64,000 nt of DNA from Anthoceros angustus. Taxonomy: Eukaryota > Streptophyta > Anthocerotopsida > Anthocerotales > Anthocerotaceae. A model generated the notes under the pieces. The model was not told the origin of the DNA and searched no databases. It saw nothing but the letters and a program-made list of their open reading frames with translations. Shown here piece by piece: positions 47,251 through 57,921 of the stretch. How positions within the stretch are numbered: position 1 is the first letter of the stretch; each line of letters starts with the position of its first letter. The stretch is taken from NCBI GenBank assembly GCA_010909165.1, contig MU008178.1:198369-262368 (forward strand), written 5' to 3'. Both the position numbers and the translations under genes were made by a program.

Positions 47251-48448
47251 CTAGTTGAACCTGGCTCGCTTCCTTCCTTTCTTCTTGCTTCATCTCGCCT
47301 TTAAGAGAGTAGATCCTTTGTCCCGCCTTCAAGCGAGTAGTTCGTTTGTCTCACCTTCAAGCGAGTAGTTCCTTTTGTCTCATCATTCCGCATATTAGTC
47401 ACTCAGGCCTGCTCTACGGTTTGGGCAAGATTTTGTGAATCTGACTTTCTTCCTTCATCTTCGTTCTCGAGCAAGCAGTTTTGTTTGTCTCATCAATCAG
47501 TCTGATCAAGCAGCATGCTATCAGTCTCATCAATCAGTATGCTATCAATCGGTATGTTATATCACTCCGTAGAGCTTGGACAATATTTTCGTGAACTTTC
47601 TTTCCTTCCTTTCTTTTTTTTTTTTTCCTTCATCCTCACCATGTGCAAAGGTAGTTTCTTCTAGTCGTTGATGTTTGTGTTATGTGACTTCGGCTCTATA
47701 GCTTGGACGAGATTTTGTGAACTTGGCCTCTGTATCTTCCTTCGTTGCTTTCTTCAGCCACGTCCTGGACCAGCAATTTCAACTTTCTTCTCTTCATCAG
47801 CAAGGAGTAGGATAATTTTTGTCAAATTGGCCTAAGATACGGTTCAAGTTAGCTTGTAGTTCACTCGAACTATTTGAGTTATTGAGTTCATGGTAATGTT
47901 GGCGGGTGTCATGGCTCCTACTCTGTGGTGCTCTTTTTCCTGCTCTTCCTCTTCCTCCTCTTGCTTGTCTTTGTTCCTTCTTCAGGCTTAAATAAGGAAG
48001 AAAAGGAAGAGCAAAGCGTAAGAAGAACGTGAGGAAGGAGAAAACAAGAAGGAAAGATGAAGAGGAAGAACAGCGGAGAGCAGCAGCCACGATAGTCGCT
48101 TGCATTATCATGAACTCAAGAATTCTAACAGTTAGAGTAAACTAGGAACTTATTTCAATCCTGCTTAAGGCTAAATTGCTAAAAATTACCCTGTGATTAA
48201 CTTGACGAAAAATATCCTGCTACTGGCTTATAAGGGGAAGAAAGTTCGACCTGCTGCACCAGGACGCGTCTGAAGCAAGGAAACTATGAGACAAAGAAAC
48301 TATCTCTTCGAGGACGAAGATGCAGGAAAATATAGGAAGGAAGGAAAGCAAGCTAAATTCACAAAAATTTTGTTCCAGCCGCAGAGCCGGAGTGATATAA
48401 GCCACAGTTACTGATATGTGGCGGAGTGATGAGTGATACAAGCCACAG
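47251..48448. other. Pyrimidine/purine-rich intergenic DNA
   Basis: CT-rich to about 47800, then a purine-rich part (47985-48085). A 31-bp direct repeat (agtgatataagccacagtta...) lies at 48391 and 48432. No gene seen. Confidence 0.5.
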
Positions 48449-49640
48449 TTACTGATATGTGGTCCACGATGTAGAGTCATGTTGAAGTGCATCTCTGACC
48501 TGGCGGATAGTGTCCAGCTGTGTAGTCATGAGGGTGCATGCCCTCCTGCTGAGTGCGTCTACCACAACATTGCTAGATCCTATGACATACTTGGTCTCGA
48601 AGTCAAAATCCATAAGCAACTTGGCATTCAAGTTGGGTTGGGAGAAACAATGTTGCACAGAATGGTGATTGGTGTGACATATGAACTGCTGCCCTAGCAG
48701 ATAATGTCTCCAAACCTTCAATGCGTGTACAATGGCTAGCATTTCCTTGTCATGTACTGCGTAGTTCTGTTGTGCTCTTTGCAATTTTCGGGACTCATAG
48801 ACAATGGTCTTCCCATTCTACGAAAGGACTGCTCCAATGGCCAGATTAGAAGCATCCGTATGCACTCAATAAGGTGAGTTAGGATCTACTACTGCAAGGA
48901 CTGGTGTTGAGATGAGGGCTTGCTTTAGAGTGTGGAAAGCTTGCTCTACTGCTTTACCTAACTTTAGCTCCTTATTTGCCGGATGCTTGAGGGCGTCGGT
49001 GAGGGGGATAGCAATCTTGCTGAAATTCCTTATAAACTGGTGGTAAAATCTACGCATGCCAAGGAAGCCTCTCAACTAATGGATGTCCTGGGGCAGGGGC
49101 CATTCAACAATAGCTCTGATTTTCTTGGTATCCACATTGATTCCCTCACACTCCTCCCTTAGGAACACACACTTCCTGCATTGTGCTAACAGTTTATGAT
49201 GGCCCAACAACTCAAATACTTTTCTGACCAGCTTGTAATGTGTTTCATGGTCTTTTGTGTGGATGAGTATGTCGTCAAGGAAGACCTCGACACCATGGCC
49301 CAACAAGAGTTTTAGGATCTCTTGCATCAAACACTAGAAGGTGGCCAGAGCATCCGTTAAGTCAAAGGGCATGACGATGAGCTCAAAGTGGCCGTGCTTG
49401 GTTCAGAAAGCTGTCTTGTACTCATCACCCTCACGGATCCGGATCTAGTGAAAGCCAAATCTGAGATTTATCTTGGTGAAGTACTTAGTTCCATAGAGCT
49501 GGTCGAGGATTTCGTCAATCCTCGGCATTTGATAAACATCTATGATGGTGGCCCTATGGAGGCCCCTATAGTCTATACAGAGGTGCCAACCCCGGCCCCA
49601 TCATGGCTTCCCAACCAACAACATTGGTTCAAAATCTGTA
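48449..49640 (-). mobile_element. Decayed Ty3/gypsy retrotransposon fragment (reverse transcriptase and RNase H)
   Basis: Minus-strand blocks in the order expected for a Ty3/gypsy pol: a broken reverse transcriptase upstream (49330-49640), then VFLDDILIHTKDHETHY at 49290-49230 (the catalytic FLDD variant), the RT-RNase H connection FLGMRRFYHQFIRNFSKIA near 49060, and RNase H with DKEMLAIVHALKVWRHYLLG and VVVDALSRR (48449-48780). Stops and frameshifts separate these pieces. No LTRs, integrase or gag were recognised, so it is a truncated dead copy. Confidence 0.85.
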
Positions 49641-49716
49641 ACATGTGCCTCGAGACGTCCCACAAATGTAATACCATACCTTGGATACATAATGTGCTAT
49701 AATGTTCAAAATGTAA

Positions 49717-49739
49717 TCTACAACGCATGGCGTTGTAGA
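49717..49739. repeat. Foldback (10-bp perfect hairpin) left of the ABCG remnant
   Basis: TCTACAACGC, loop ATG, GCGTTGTAGA. It is surrounded by the motif cattttggacattgtaatat or a variant (49741 and 49777) and by gagacgtc/gagatgtc. The same motifs recur at 50300-50335. Confidence 0.75.
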
Positions 49740-49967
49740 GCAGATTTTGGACATTGTAATACGATATAGAGCACATTTTGGACATTGTAATATGACATTA
49801 TTCCTTGAGATGTCTCACGAAGGTATTACCATAACCCTATAAACATATCTTTGATATATACTGTACCTTACATATGGATACGGCTCTATCCTCTAACAAC
49901 GTATCAAAATATGCTACGAAGAGTGCCCTAAAAACGTTCATGTGTTTTCTTGATTTCTTCGTACAGA

Positions 49968-50200
49968 AATGCCCCACAATGTTGTTACTGACGAAACGAG
50001 ATATATGGGGGCTCTTTTTTCCGGCTTGATCAATGTGATGTTCAATGGCTTTGCTGAGCTGGTCATGACAATCAACCGACTCCCAGTGTACCGCAAGCAA
50101 AGGGACTTGCTTTTGTACCCGGCCTTGGCATTCACGTTACCTACTTGGATCCTAAAAATTCCTCTCTCGCTGATGGAACCCTTAGATACATACTATAGTG
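49968..50200 (+). pseudogene. Remnant exon of an ABCG (PDR-type) transporter
   Basis: One exon-like block with the transmembrane-domain signature of plant pleiotropic drug resistance transporters: YMGALFSGLINVMFNGFAEL, VYRKQRDLLLYPALAF and TLPTWILKIPLSLME. A splice acceptor (cttcgtacag) precedes it. No nucleotide-binding domain or neighbouring exons were found, and the frame ends in unrelated sequence after SLMEPLD. This is a captured or decayed fragment, not a working gene. Confidence 0.8.
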
Positions 50201-50272
50201 GCACACACCACGCGTACAGGACACGCGGATGCAGCCTACCGACAGAGTAACTCATTTACAATGCCCAAAATT

Positions 50273-50300
50273 TGCTTTACAATGCAAGGGTTGTAAAGCA
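50273..50300. repeat. Foldback (10-bp perfect hairpin) right of the ABCG remnant
   Basis: TGCTTTACAA, loop TGCAAGGG, TTGTAAAGCA. It is followed by cattttggacattgtaatat and gagacgtc, the same companions as the left foldback. Confidence 0.75.
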
Positions 50301-50429
50301 CATTTTGGACATTGTAATATATGCTTTGAGACGTCTAGTACAATTAGTATTGAGTGGCTCATACATAGTACCACATGCTTATATGGTAATCAGCACACAC
50401 ATGCGGCATCCGGCACACTATATGCTCAG

Positions 50430-50840
50430 GCTTGTCAGGCAGGGAATGGGGCTCACCGTGGTGATCGTAGGCAAGAGATCTGGCTCACCGTGGGGCTCGT
50501 CAAGTAGTGAATCGAGCTCGCCATGGGGCTCACCAAGCTAAAGGGATTAGGCTCACTGTGGATCGAGCCAGGATTACTCAGCAAAGGATCAGGTGAGATC
50601 GCTGTGGATCGGGCCAGGATTGCTAAGCAGGGGCTCGCCAAGCAGGGGATCAGGCTCGCTGTGGATCGGGCCGGGATTGCTGAGCAGGGGCTCGCCGTAG
50701 GGCTTGCCAAGCAGGGGATCAAGCTTGCTGTGGATTGGGCCGTGATTGTTGAGCAAGGGCTCGCCATGGGGCTTGCCAACCAGGGGATTATGCTTGCTGT
50801 GGATCGGGCTGGGATTGCTAAGCAGGGGATCGGGATTGTT
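50430..50840. repeat. Minisatellite with 69-bp period
   Basis: Units around gctgtggatcgggccgggat begin at 50601, 50658, 50727 and 50796 (spacing 57, 69 and 69), with degenerate units before. Because the period is a multiple of three, long open frames exist on both strands; the plus frame reads AVDRAGIAEQGLA again and again. No sign of a real gene. Confidence 0.85.
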
Positions 50841-52013
50841 TTTGTCTGCCTCAAAATCAAGCATTGGGAAGGAGAGAGTGCTAACGAGACGGTGGCCATG
50901 CTCCTCTCAGGTTAGACCTGGTTGCAACCAAGTCCTATCCATACTTGGGCAATTCTTCCCAATTCTTTCTAGCATTTGTGCTATGTGTGTGTCTGTGGAT
51001 ATGAAGAGTCTAATATGTATGCAGCTGTATGCCAGGTTTTCTTGTGTAGGCAAGTTTGGAAGATTTCGTTTCTAACCCAAATTTTCATTCACCTCTCTTT
51101 CTCACTTGCATGCAAGGTTTTGATTCCACAACAAGGAGGTACGAAACTTGAGCAAGGCATCGCCACAAGAGGAATCCACAGGAGTGCTCAACCGTGACAC
51201 AAGGAGGGGCGAGCGCTTGGATATTTGTGTGCACCCTGCGGGCTTCTAGCCTGCAAAAGTTGATCTCACCAAAAAAGTAGGAGTGCCCAAACTTTTGTGT
51301 TCCATACATTCCTCCATCGTTATACCAAAAGTGTGACAAGATGCATAGCACCATTATAATTTGGCTGCATAAACCGTGATATAAGCTACATATGACAATA
51401 CCACTCCTTCTCTGGTAGTGATAGTCTGCATATATGCTAAGGAAATCCTAACCTTTATTTAGGAATTGGAAGTTGAAGCTGAATAGTGTCGGATGCTGGA
51501 TGTATGTATGTCAAGATGGTGCTTGGCACAAGCCGTAGTAGATGATGTGAGGCTGTGTCCAGTCAACACTGGCTCATGTAAAGGTGGGCGGAGAGCCAAG
51601 GGGGCAAGAGACTGGGAACGTTCATCCTGCATTCGCATGCCACAAATTAGTGGTTGTTGTCATTTGCAGTTGTACACGTTGCAATCACAAGGAAGGTTCA
51701 TACGACAAGCTTGTGCTAACTCTCCAGTGGATACCGACGACCTTCATAAATTTACAATTAGCTGGACTCTGTTTCAATGGTTACTGGTTGGAACCTTCAG
51801 CATCGACGCTATAAGGGAAGGTAAATAAAGGAAGGTATTATTATGAGAAAACGTTCTCTTATATTTGTAGCTTCCAAAATCTCTAAAAGAAGGCAATTGT
51901 AATAAGAAACATTTCCCCCTTATATTTGTACCTAGCAAAGTCTCTAAACTTTAGAAGCCCTTCCTTAAAGGAAGACAATCACAATGAGGAAAAGTTTCTT
52001 TACACTATTAGCG
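50841..52013. other. No supported gene
   Basis: Mixed sequence with several short ORFs on both strands, no domain and no consistent splice signals. Confidence 0.45.
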
Positions 52014-52706
52014 CTACCAACTCCATGAGCTACTGATGGAAATTATGTATATGGATCTAGGTGAATCGGTGTAGTCTGAATCGCCAAATATAGCCTGCCA
52101 TGCGTCCTCCGAGAGCACTACTCCTTCCCCTTGAAAAGGAATGCCAGGATCCCCTACTACCAAAAGATCTGCAAGAGGAATATCTACTGGCGGTATCTTA
52201 CATGAGATGGTGTCAATATTAGGACTGCACATCGAGAAGGTCACATCACAGTTCTTTCCACCATCCCACAGATCAGTATTTCCTACTGCCCAAAGCCCAT
52301 TTGATATTTGTCCACTTGGGTCCACTGGTACATTGTGTTTGTTGTGTAAGAAACAACTTGCACCTACACACCATGTGTTATAACCAAGACAAAAACATTT
52401 TGTTAAAACAATATTTCAATCCCATGACGGTGACTAAGCTTGATTGCAAACAATGAAAGAAGTGGATCTCAAATTTGCTCTGAAAATTACTACAAAGTAA
52501 CGTAGCATACAAAAAATCTTTTACATACTTGAGATGGTGTAAGATGGTGTATTGCTCATAGTGTACTGGAAATTTGACATGATATGCCTATCACTGCTGA
52601 CATACGCTTGAAGCTCAACCAATTTTCTGCTATCCACTATTATGGCACTCATTGCCAAAGCAATAATAACTAGCATAAGACTAGAGCTCGTCATCTTTAA
52701 ACTCAA
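52014..52706 (-). CDS. Small secreted protein, possibly barwin/expansin-like (DPBB) fold
   Basis: Two exons (52706-52529 and 52363-52014) join in phase, 175 residues. The start has a signal peptide (MTSSSLMLVIIALAMSAIIV, from Met5). The mature part has four cysteines after the junction (SCFLHN, NCDVTF, MCSPN, SCKIPP), the segment NGLWAVGNTDLWDGGKNC, and near the end GVVLSEDAWQAIFGD. The Leu-Trp-Asp-x-Gly-x-x-Cys and Leu-Ser-x-x-Ala-x-x-x-Ile patterns resemble EG45/plant natriuretic-peptide proteins of the double-psi beta-barrel family, but other hallmark residues are missing, so this is a tentative link. It would act in the apoplast. It lies alone between repeats. Confidence 0.55.
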
Positions 52707-54024
52707 GATACAAACAAAGAGATGATGGAAGCCTCAAAAGCTCAAAGACTTATTGAATAATATGTAGCTAAGGCAACACATATATAGCACTAAATGAACT
52801 CACTTATATTGCATTAAATGAACTCTCGATAACTAAGATCCAAGGGGCTATGGGGTATGGGTCAAGCAATGTTAAGGCTATGAGATATGGGTTAAGTAGG
52901 GATGATGAGGCCTCAAAATGGGAGAGCATTAAGAGAGAGGCTTCGTTACTGAGTAGCATGGGCTTAAACTCCACACAAAGTAGCATCACATGATTTCTAA
53001 AGCATGTGGCAGTGAGGAAGATGCAACCGATCGACCAGACACAGACGTTGAGGGGAACCGGAAGCAGCTGATGTCTCGTCCGGAGAACTTGGTTATTGTT
53101 GTGTGTAGACAAGCAGCTCAAGGTAAGAAGGTGTGATTGCTGATCCAATTGATAATACCGGCAGAATATTCCAGTATAGATATTTAGCAAAAAATGCTAG
53201 TATAGAAATTTCCTTTTTTTCAAGCTACAAGTAATCAGTTTATTACTGTTTAAGATGGCATGTTGGATAAGCATGTTAGTCTGCGAACCCTAGGTTAGGA
53301 GACGGGTCGGCAAACCCCACTGCAAGCTAGTTAGAGTAGACTGCTTAAACATGGGAGGACAACACCAAGAGCGTGCATGCAAGCTAAATGATGAAGCAAA
53401 GCTGGGCAGAACGTGGCTGAGAGGCGAGCGTGAAGATGGCGGCACGTTGGGATGAAAATAGGCTGCTAGGGCATAGAACAGTAGTTGTTGAAGTCGCGCT
53501 TTGTAGCGCTCTGTACAGGAAAGGACTTGTTGTGCCTCTAATCGAGAATAAAGCTCTGAATTTTTTTGATGTGTTCTCGATTCATGAGGGGTGTGTGTGC
53601 AGCACTATTGGGCATGATTTCCTAACTCCTATTCTTGGCAAAGTGCTAGGGCCTGATGCTTGAGGGCGGCATTCCGCAAGACATGATGCTCAACTGATCA
53701 CTTCAACAAACTACCTTCGACCTAAGACTAGAATCATGGGGCCCAGGGGAGTGGGCGCAGCCAAGACGCCGCCAAGCATTTACAGCAAGGCAGCCACCCT
53801 GAAGGTGCCCAGCATTGGTTCGCAATAGCTGTTGGCCTTCATGTCCTGACTGGGAGTCCCAACCAGCCTAAGCGTTGCTACCCCTATCCAGAACTACGAA
53901 GCGAATGGCCACTGTAGACTTTGTTTTTTACATTTCAATTTAGGGATGCAGATTCTTCCTGGTTGACATTCTAGTTGAGAGACACTAATTTCAGTGCATC
54001 CTTTTATCAATCTGAGGAGCTCCT
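52707..54024. other. No supported gene
   Basis: Promoter side of the small secreted-protein gene, then unassigned DNA. A plus ORF at 53430-53663 (77 codons) has no recognisable domain. Confidence 0.45.
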
Positions 54025-54970
54025 CTAGAAATGGCAACCCATGTTACACTTTATGTTAAGATTTGGACCCCTGGATGTAACACTTATGTTGCAATTTTGG
54101 GGTCATGTAATACTTTTTGGGCCTCTTGTTACACTTTGGCTTGGAAACCAAACCGGAGTGTTTGTTGCAACCATATTGCAATGGTGTTGCAATTATGTTG
54201 AAATGAAGTGAGAGGTGCTTTTGTCCTCTCTCAAGATTGCAACAAGATTGCAACATATAAAGTGTTACAAGAAAAGTCTTGTTACACTTTTGGAGGCTTG
54301 GTACCGAACCTCCTCCCCATCTACCTTCCTCCTTTTACTACTATTACCCTATAGAATACCTAGTTTTACTTAGGAGTTCCACTGATACTCGTATGAATAT
54401 ACATATACATAAATACATGTATGAATACATTCTTCATAAAATATACGTATTTTTCATGGTGACATATACTATACGATAATTTCCTGTGATATACGGTCAT
54501 ATTCCATTTTGTATAAAATAAGCATATGCGTCACACGGATAACGTACATACTTTGTACACGTCCAAGATACGTTTACCAGTTTGTCCCTGAGCACTCAAT
54601 GCCTTTTGTGCCTATGAGTTTGTGCTACGCGGACCCATGTTCGCTATGCGCCGGTGTGGGGTTGTTTGGCTCCAAGTCCTCCCTCCTTCTCTCTCCCCCT
54701 AGACAACTGCTTCATGTCCGTTACGCGCCTTTTTGCCCCTGACTCGACCATGGCTGCTGTTGGTTGCTCCACTCCTATCCTCCCTCTGCCACCGGCCTCT
54801 TCCACTCCCTTGCGTTGTTTTCACTGTCCACAATCAACACATGTGTTGCCTTTGGTGACGATCGCTCGCCTTCTTTGTGCTACAGCACCCGGATCTGGCC
54901 CTCCAAACATGTCCCTCCTACCCTGCACCGACCTTGTCACTCCCTATTCACCCAAGACCCTGCCCTACTA

Positions 54971-55311
54971 GCATCACCTTCTCTAACGTCACATCACAGT
55001 CTGGTTACGCATCAAATAAAATTTTGAGGTAGGAAATCACAGCATGGAATGGGTCTCAGCCTCACCTTGCAGCTATACATGTACATGAGATCCCGCCATT
55101 CTTCCATCGCCTTCCCTAACTTCACATCATAGTCTGGTTACGCATCAGCTGAAAATTTGAGATAGGAAATAAGAGCATGGAATGGGTCTTGGCCTGATCT
55201 TGCAACTACTTGCAATTGTACATATACACGAGACACCCCGCCATGCTACTATCGCCTTCTCTAACATCAAATCACACTAGCTAGTTACGCAACAGCTGAA
55301 AATTGTGTATA
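54971..55311. repeat. ~140-bp tandem repeat inside the TIR element
   Basis: Three diverged units share tctggttacgcatca or its variants, gaaaatttgagataggaaat and gcatggaatgggtct, starting near 54971, 55107 and 55253. Confidence 0.8.
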
Positions 55312-55616
55312 TGGAGCTTAAACACAAAACCTGATGTGGACACAAGGGTGCATTGAAGAGGGAAGGTAGATTATAAATGCATAGCTATGCAAAGGAGGCA
55401 AAATGGAAAGAGAATGACAACCATAGGGAGAGAGATAGAGTTCCTGGTTACTGTCATGTAGGAAAAGCAAGAGGGGAAGAATAAAATAGAAGTGTGAGAG
55501 GGGAGCTCATTGTTATAGTCATGTTGCAACACAAAGAGGGAAAAATTATAAAATGGGTGTCATACTGGAGCATTAACTAGGAGAGTGAGGTGAAAGGAGA
55601 GACCAAAGGCAGGTTA

Positions 55617-55795
55617 TTAAGATGGTGAGAGAAGGTGGAGAAGAAAATCACAAACTTAACACCAAGCCAACAAACTTAATGCTAAGCTCTTAATGGTGAG
55701 GTGTAAGGTCAACAAACCACTTGCATGTTGTTAAGATGGTGAGAGAAGGTGGAGAAGAGTATCACAAACTTAACACCAAGCCAACTAACTTAATG
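55617..55795. repeat. ~65-bp block repeated at 114-bp spacing
   Basis: The block taagatggtgagagaaggtg through cttaacaccaagccaac occurs at about 55617 and 55731, with a weaker third trace near 55950. Confidence 0.8.
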
Positions 55796-56627
55796 AGTGT
55801 TCCAAATGGAAAGTGTTACATGAAATTATAACAAAGGACTGTAACATAAGGAGGTTTGCATAGTATATGTTTGAAATCATAAACAATGCTTGTGAGAGAG
55901 AGGGTGTACTTAGGAGGGTGAGATGATGAGGGAGAGAGTCAGGTTCGTGTTAAGATGGTGACAAAATGAGAAGGGAATAGTGTCAAACTTAATACCAAGC
56001 CTACATAGCTTGTTGCAATTTGGAAGTGTAACATAAAATTGCAACAATGATTGTAACATGGGCTGCCATTTCTAGTAGGGGAGGGATTTGACCTAATTCA
56101 GTGCTTCCTTGTTGCTGATTTGAGGGAGGAGCTGACCAGTTCAGTGCTTGCTTTCATAGGTGATGCACTCAGAAGAGTGCAAGACCAGTCCACACTACCT
56201 TCTACGAACTCGTGACATTCCTAGCAGGATTACCCCTCAGCGGGTGCAAGCAAGGAGGAGGTGGGTAGCTAGGAGGCAGCAGCAGTGGCAGGAGGACGTT
56301 GGGGACAACATTCGACCTCCGACACTACACCTTGCCTCAAGCCCTGCAGCCAGCCGGTCACCCTTGTCCTCGTTAATTTCGCCTGCGGCATCAAGCAGTT
56401 CTAATTCAGAACAGTAGCAAGGACATCCAGGACCTGCTGAGAACACCTCTTTTCTGGGACAGTCCCAGCCATAGCCGTACTCGGGACAAAATCTAGCTGA
56501 TCACTTTGGGGATTTCGACGCTATGGAGGGAGGGGGACCATCATACAGGCAGGAGAAACCTCATACCTAGACACTACAGATTTCAAGCTGTTTGTCAATG
56601 GCATCATCAGCTGAGTGAAGTTTAATC

Positions 56628-57020
56628 ATGGTACAGCTTGCATCCATCTATCTGTACATGTTTGAGCAGCTGACTGGGTACTTAGCGGATGAGGCTTTGG
56701 ATTTGTATGAGATGCACCAGGCGGATCTCACGTCAATGGTGGCCATGCCTAATCCTCTTTTTCAAGGTGATCTACAGCTAGCTTACAACGCTAAACTGGC
56801 TGCTGCAGTCAATGCTCACCAAGCAAGTATTGCTGCTGGCACTATTGCAGCCACGATACAACCGCCTACAGTTGTGACCTTGACCGCAGCCGAGAGCTTG
56901 GCATCTATAGTGGGTGTGGATGAGAACAACCCAACACCCAAGCACGCCAATCCAGTGGAGGCATTCATGGGAATCTTGGAAAAAGCCTTTCCCCTAAAGA
57001 CTCTCGATAGGTGTGTATGA
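56628..57020 (+). CDS. Hypothetical ORF, unknown
   Basis: 130 codons, Ala/Thr-rich, with LASIYLYMFEQLTGYLADEA and a helical centre. A similar smaller frame lies at 56160-56417. No domain recognised. It could be a relic of a retroelement gag or a chance frame; nothing around it supports expression. Confidence 0.2.
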   Translation: MVQLASIYLYMFEQLTGYLADEALDLYEMHQADLTSMVAMPNPLFQGDLQLAYNAKLAAAVNAHQASIAAGTIAATIQPPTVVTLTAAESLASIVGVDENNPTPKHANPVEAFMGILEKAFPLKTLDRCV

Positions 57021-57159
57021 CATCTTGTATGATCGCAATAGTCAAATTTGCATCATTGCAGAGATTTGCATAGTGGAGATACGATCTTGCTTTGTGAGTA
57101 TAATTGTGGGTCATACAACCCACAACATGAACTGTGATCTTGCTGTCCTCCTTCAAGTC

Positions 57160-57164
57160 TTTAG
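57160..57164. repeat. Target-site duplication of the copia element (left)
   Basis: tttag directly left of the left LTR, matching tttag at 62674-62678. Confidence 0.85.
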
Positions 57165-57405
57165 TAAAGAAGTTGGTAGCCTAGGATCGCATGTGTGAAG
57201 ATCGTGCAAGAGGTAAGCAAGAGGGACAAGAGCAAGTTGGAATCGAAAGATGATACAAATTACACACAAAGAAAGGGTCTTATACAAAAACGGTTATTAA
57301 TGGTTATTAGTTAACAAATAATCAAACTAAACCTAATTTAATTGTAACTGAAATCACCATTATGTTTTAACACATATCTATTCCAAAATAAGCTATATTC
57401 CATTA
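57165..57405 (-). repeat. 3' LTR of the copia element
   Basis: 241 bp, direct repeat of 62433-62673 with about eight substitutions and no indels. Shared outer bases give TAA...TTA ends rather than the usual TG...CA. The inner TGG...CCA (57174-57402) could be read as canonical ends, but the TSD fits only the longer repeat. Confidence 0.9.
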
Positions 57406-57588
57406 CTCCCACTTAGTTGCAATTAGGAGTTAATTGATAAGTTTGAAAATATCTTGAAAATTGACTTCATAATAGAAAGTGTACTCCCACTGCTGATATA
57501 AGCAGAAAAAGAGTTCCAACAAGTGTGACGATCACATAACACAATAAGGCTTCATCCAATCACCAAGCCAGATGAAAGAGGAAATCAA

Positions 57589-57921
57589 CTAATGAGCTGT
57601 TCCTGCTTTGCTCACAGCAGGTATAAATTGTAGCCCAGCTGCCAAAGTATGTTTCTCATGTACCAACTTTGGCAAAGACTTTGTCAAAAGGTCAGCCACA
57701 TTTTCTGAAGTGGCAACATAGTCCACTATTACCTCTTTACGCTCTGCTTGTCTTATAAAATGATGAGCAATCTCGATATGCTTACTTCTAGCATGAAAAC
57801 GGATTCTTCGATAAAGCAATGGCCGATCGGTTGTCGCACCAAAGTGAGTTGGTCCTTCATGAAGCTTAAGTCCACTTAAGAAAGATCTAATCCAAATAAC
57901 CTCTCTAGCGACTTGTGTCAT
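57589..57921 (-). pseudogene. Copia RNase H and pol C-terminus
   Basis: Open frame with EVIWIRSFLSGLKL, then KHIEIAHHFIRQA and VADLLTKSLPK, the typical end of copia pol. The stop is followed by the 3' untranslated part and polypurine tract. Confidence 0.9.

Larger units (their letters stand above)
54025..56075. mobile_element. 2.05-kb element with 24-bp terminal inverted repeats (non-autonomous DNA transposon)
   Basis: Ends at 54025-54048 (ctagaaatggcaacccatgt taca) and 56052-56075 are inverted copies with one mismatch. Both sub-ends carry many tgttac/gtaaca and ttgcaa motifs, as in the subterminal regions of plant DNA transposons. Inside are tandem blocks but no transposase-like frame, so it would need help in trans. 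A clear target-site duplication was not found, so the superfamily (for example hAT, MULE or CACTA) stays open. Confidence 0.7.

Noticed and set aside
50453-50899. Repeat-protein-like ORFs of 130 to 148 codons
   Set aside because: Explained by the 69-bp minisatellite, whose period is a multiple of three.
53430-53663. 77-codon ORF on +
   Set aside because: No signal peptide, domain or splice support; length is within chance.
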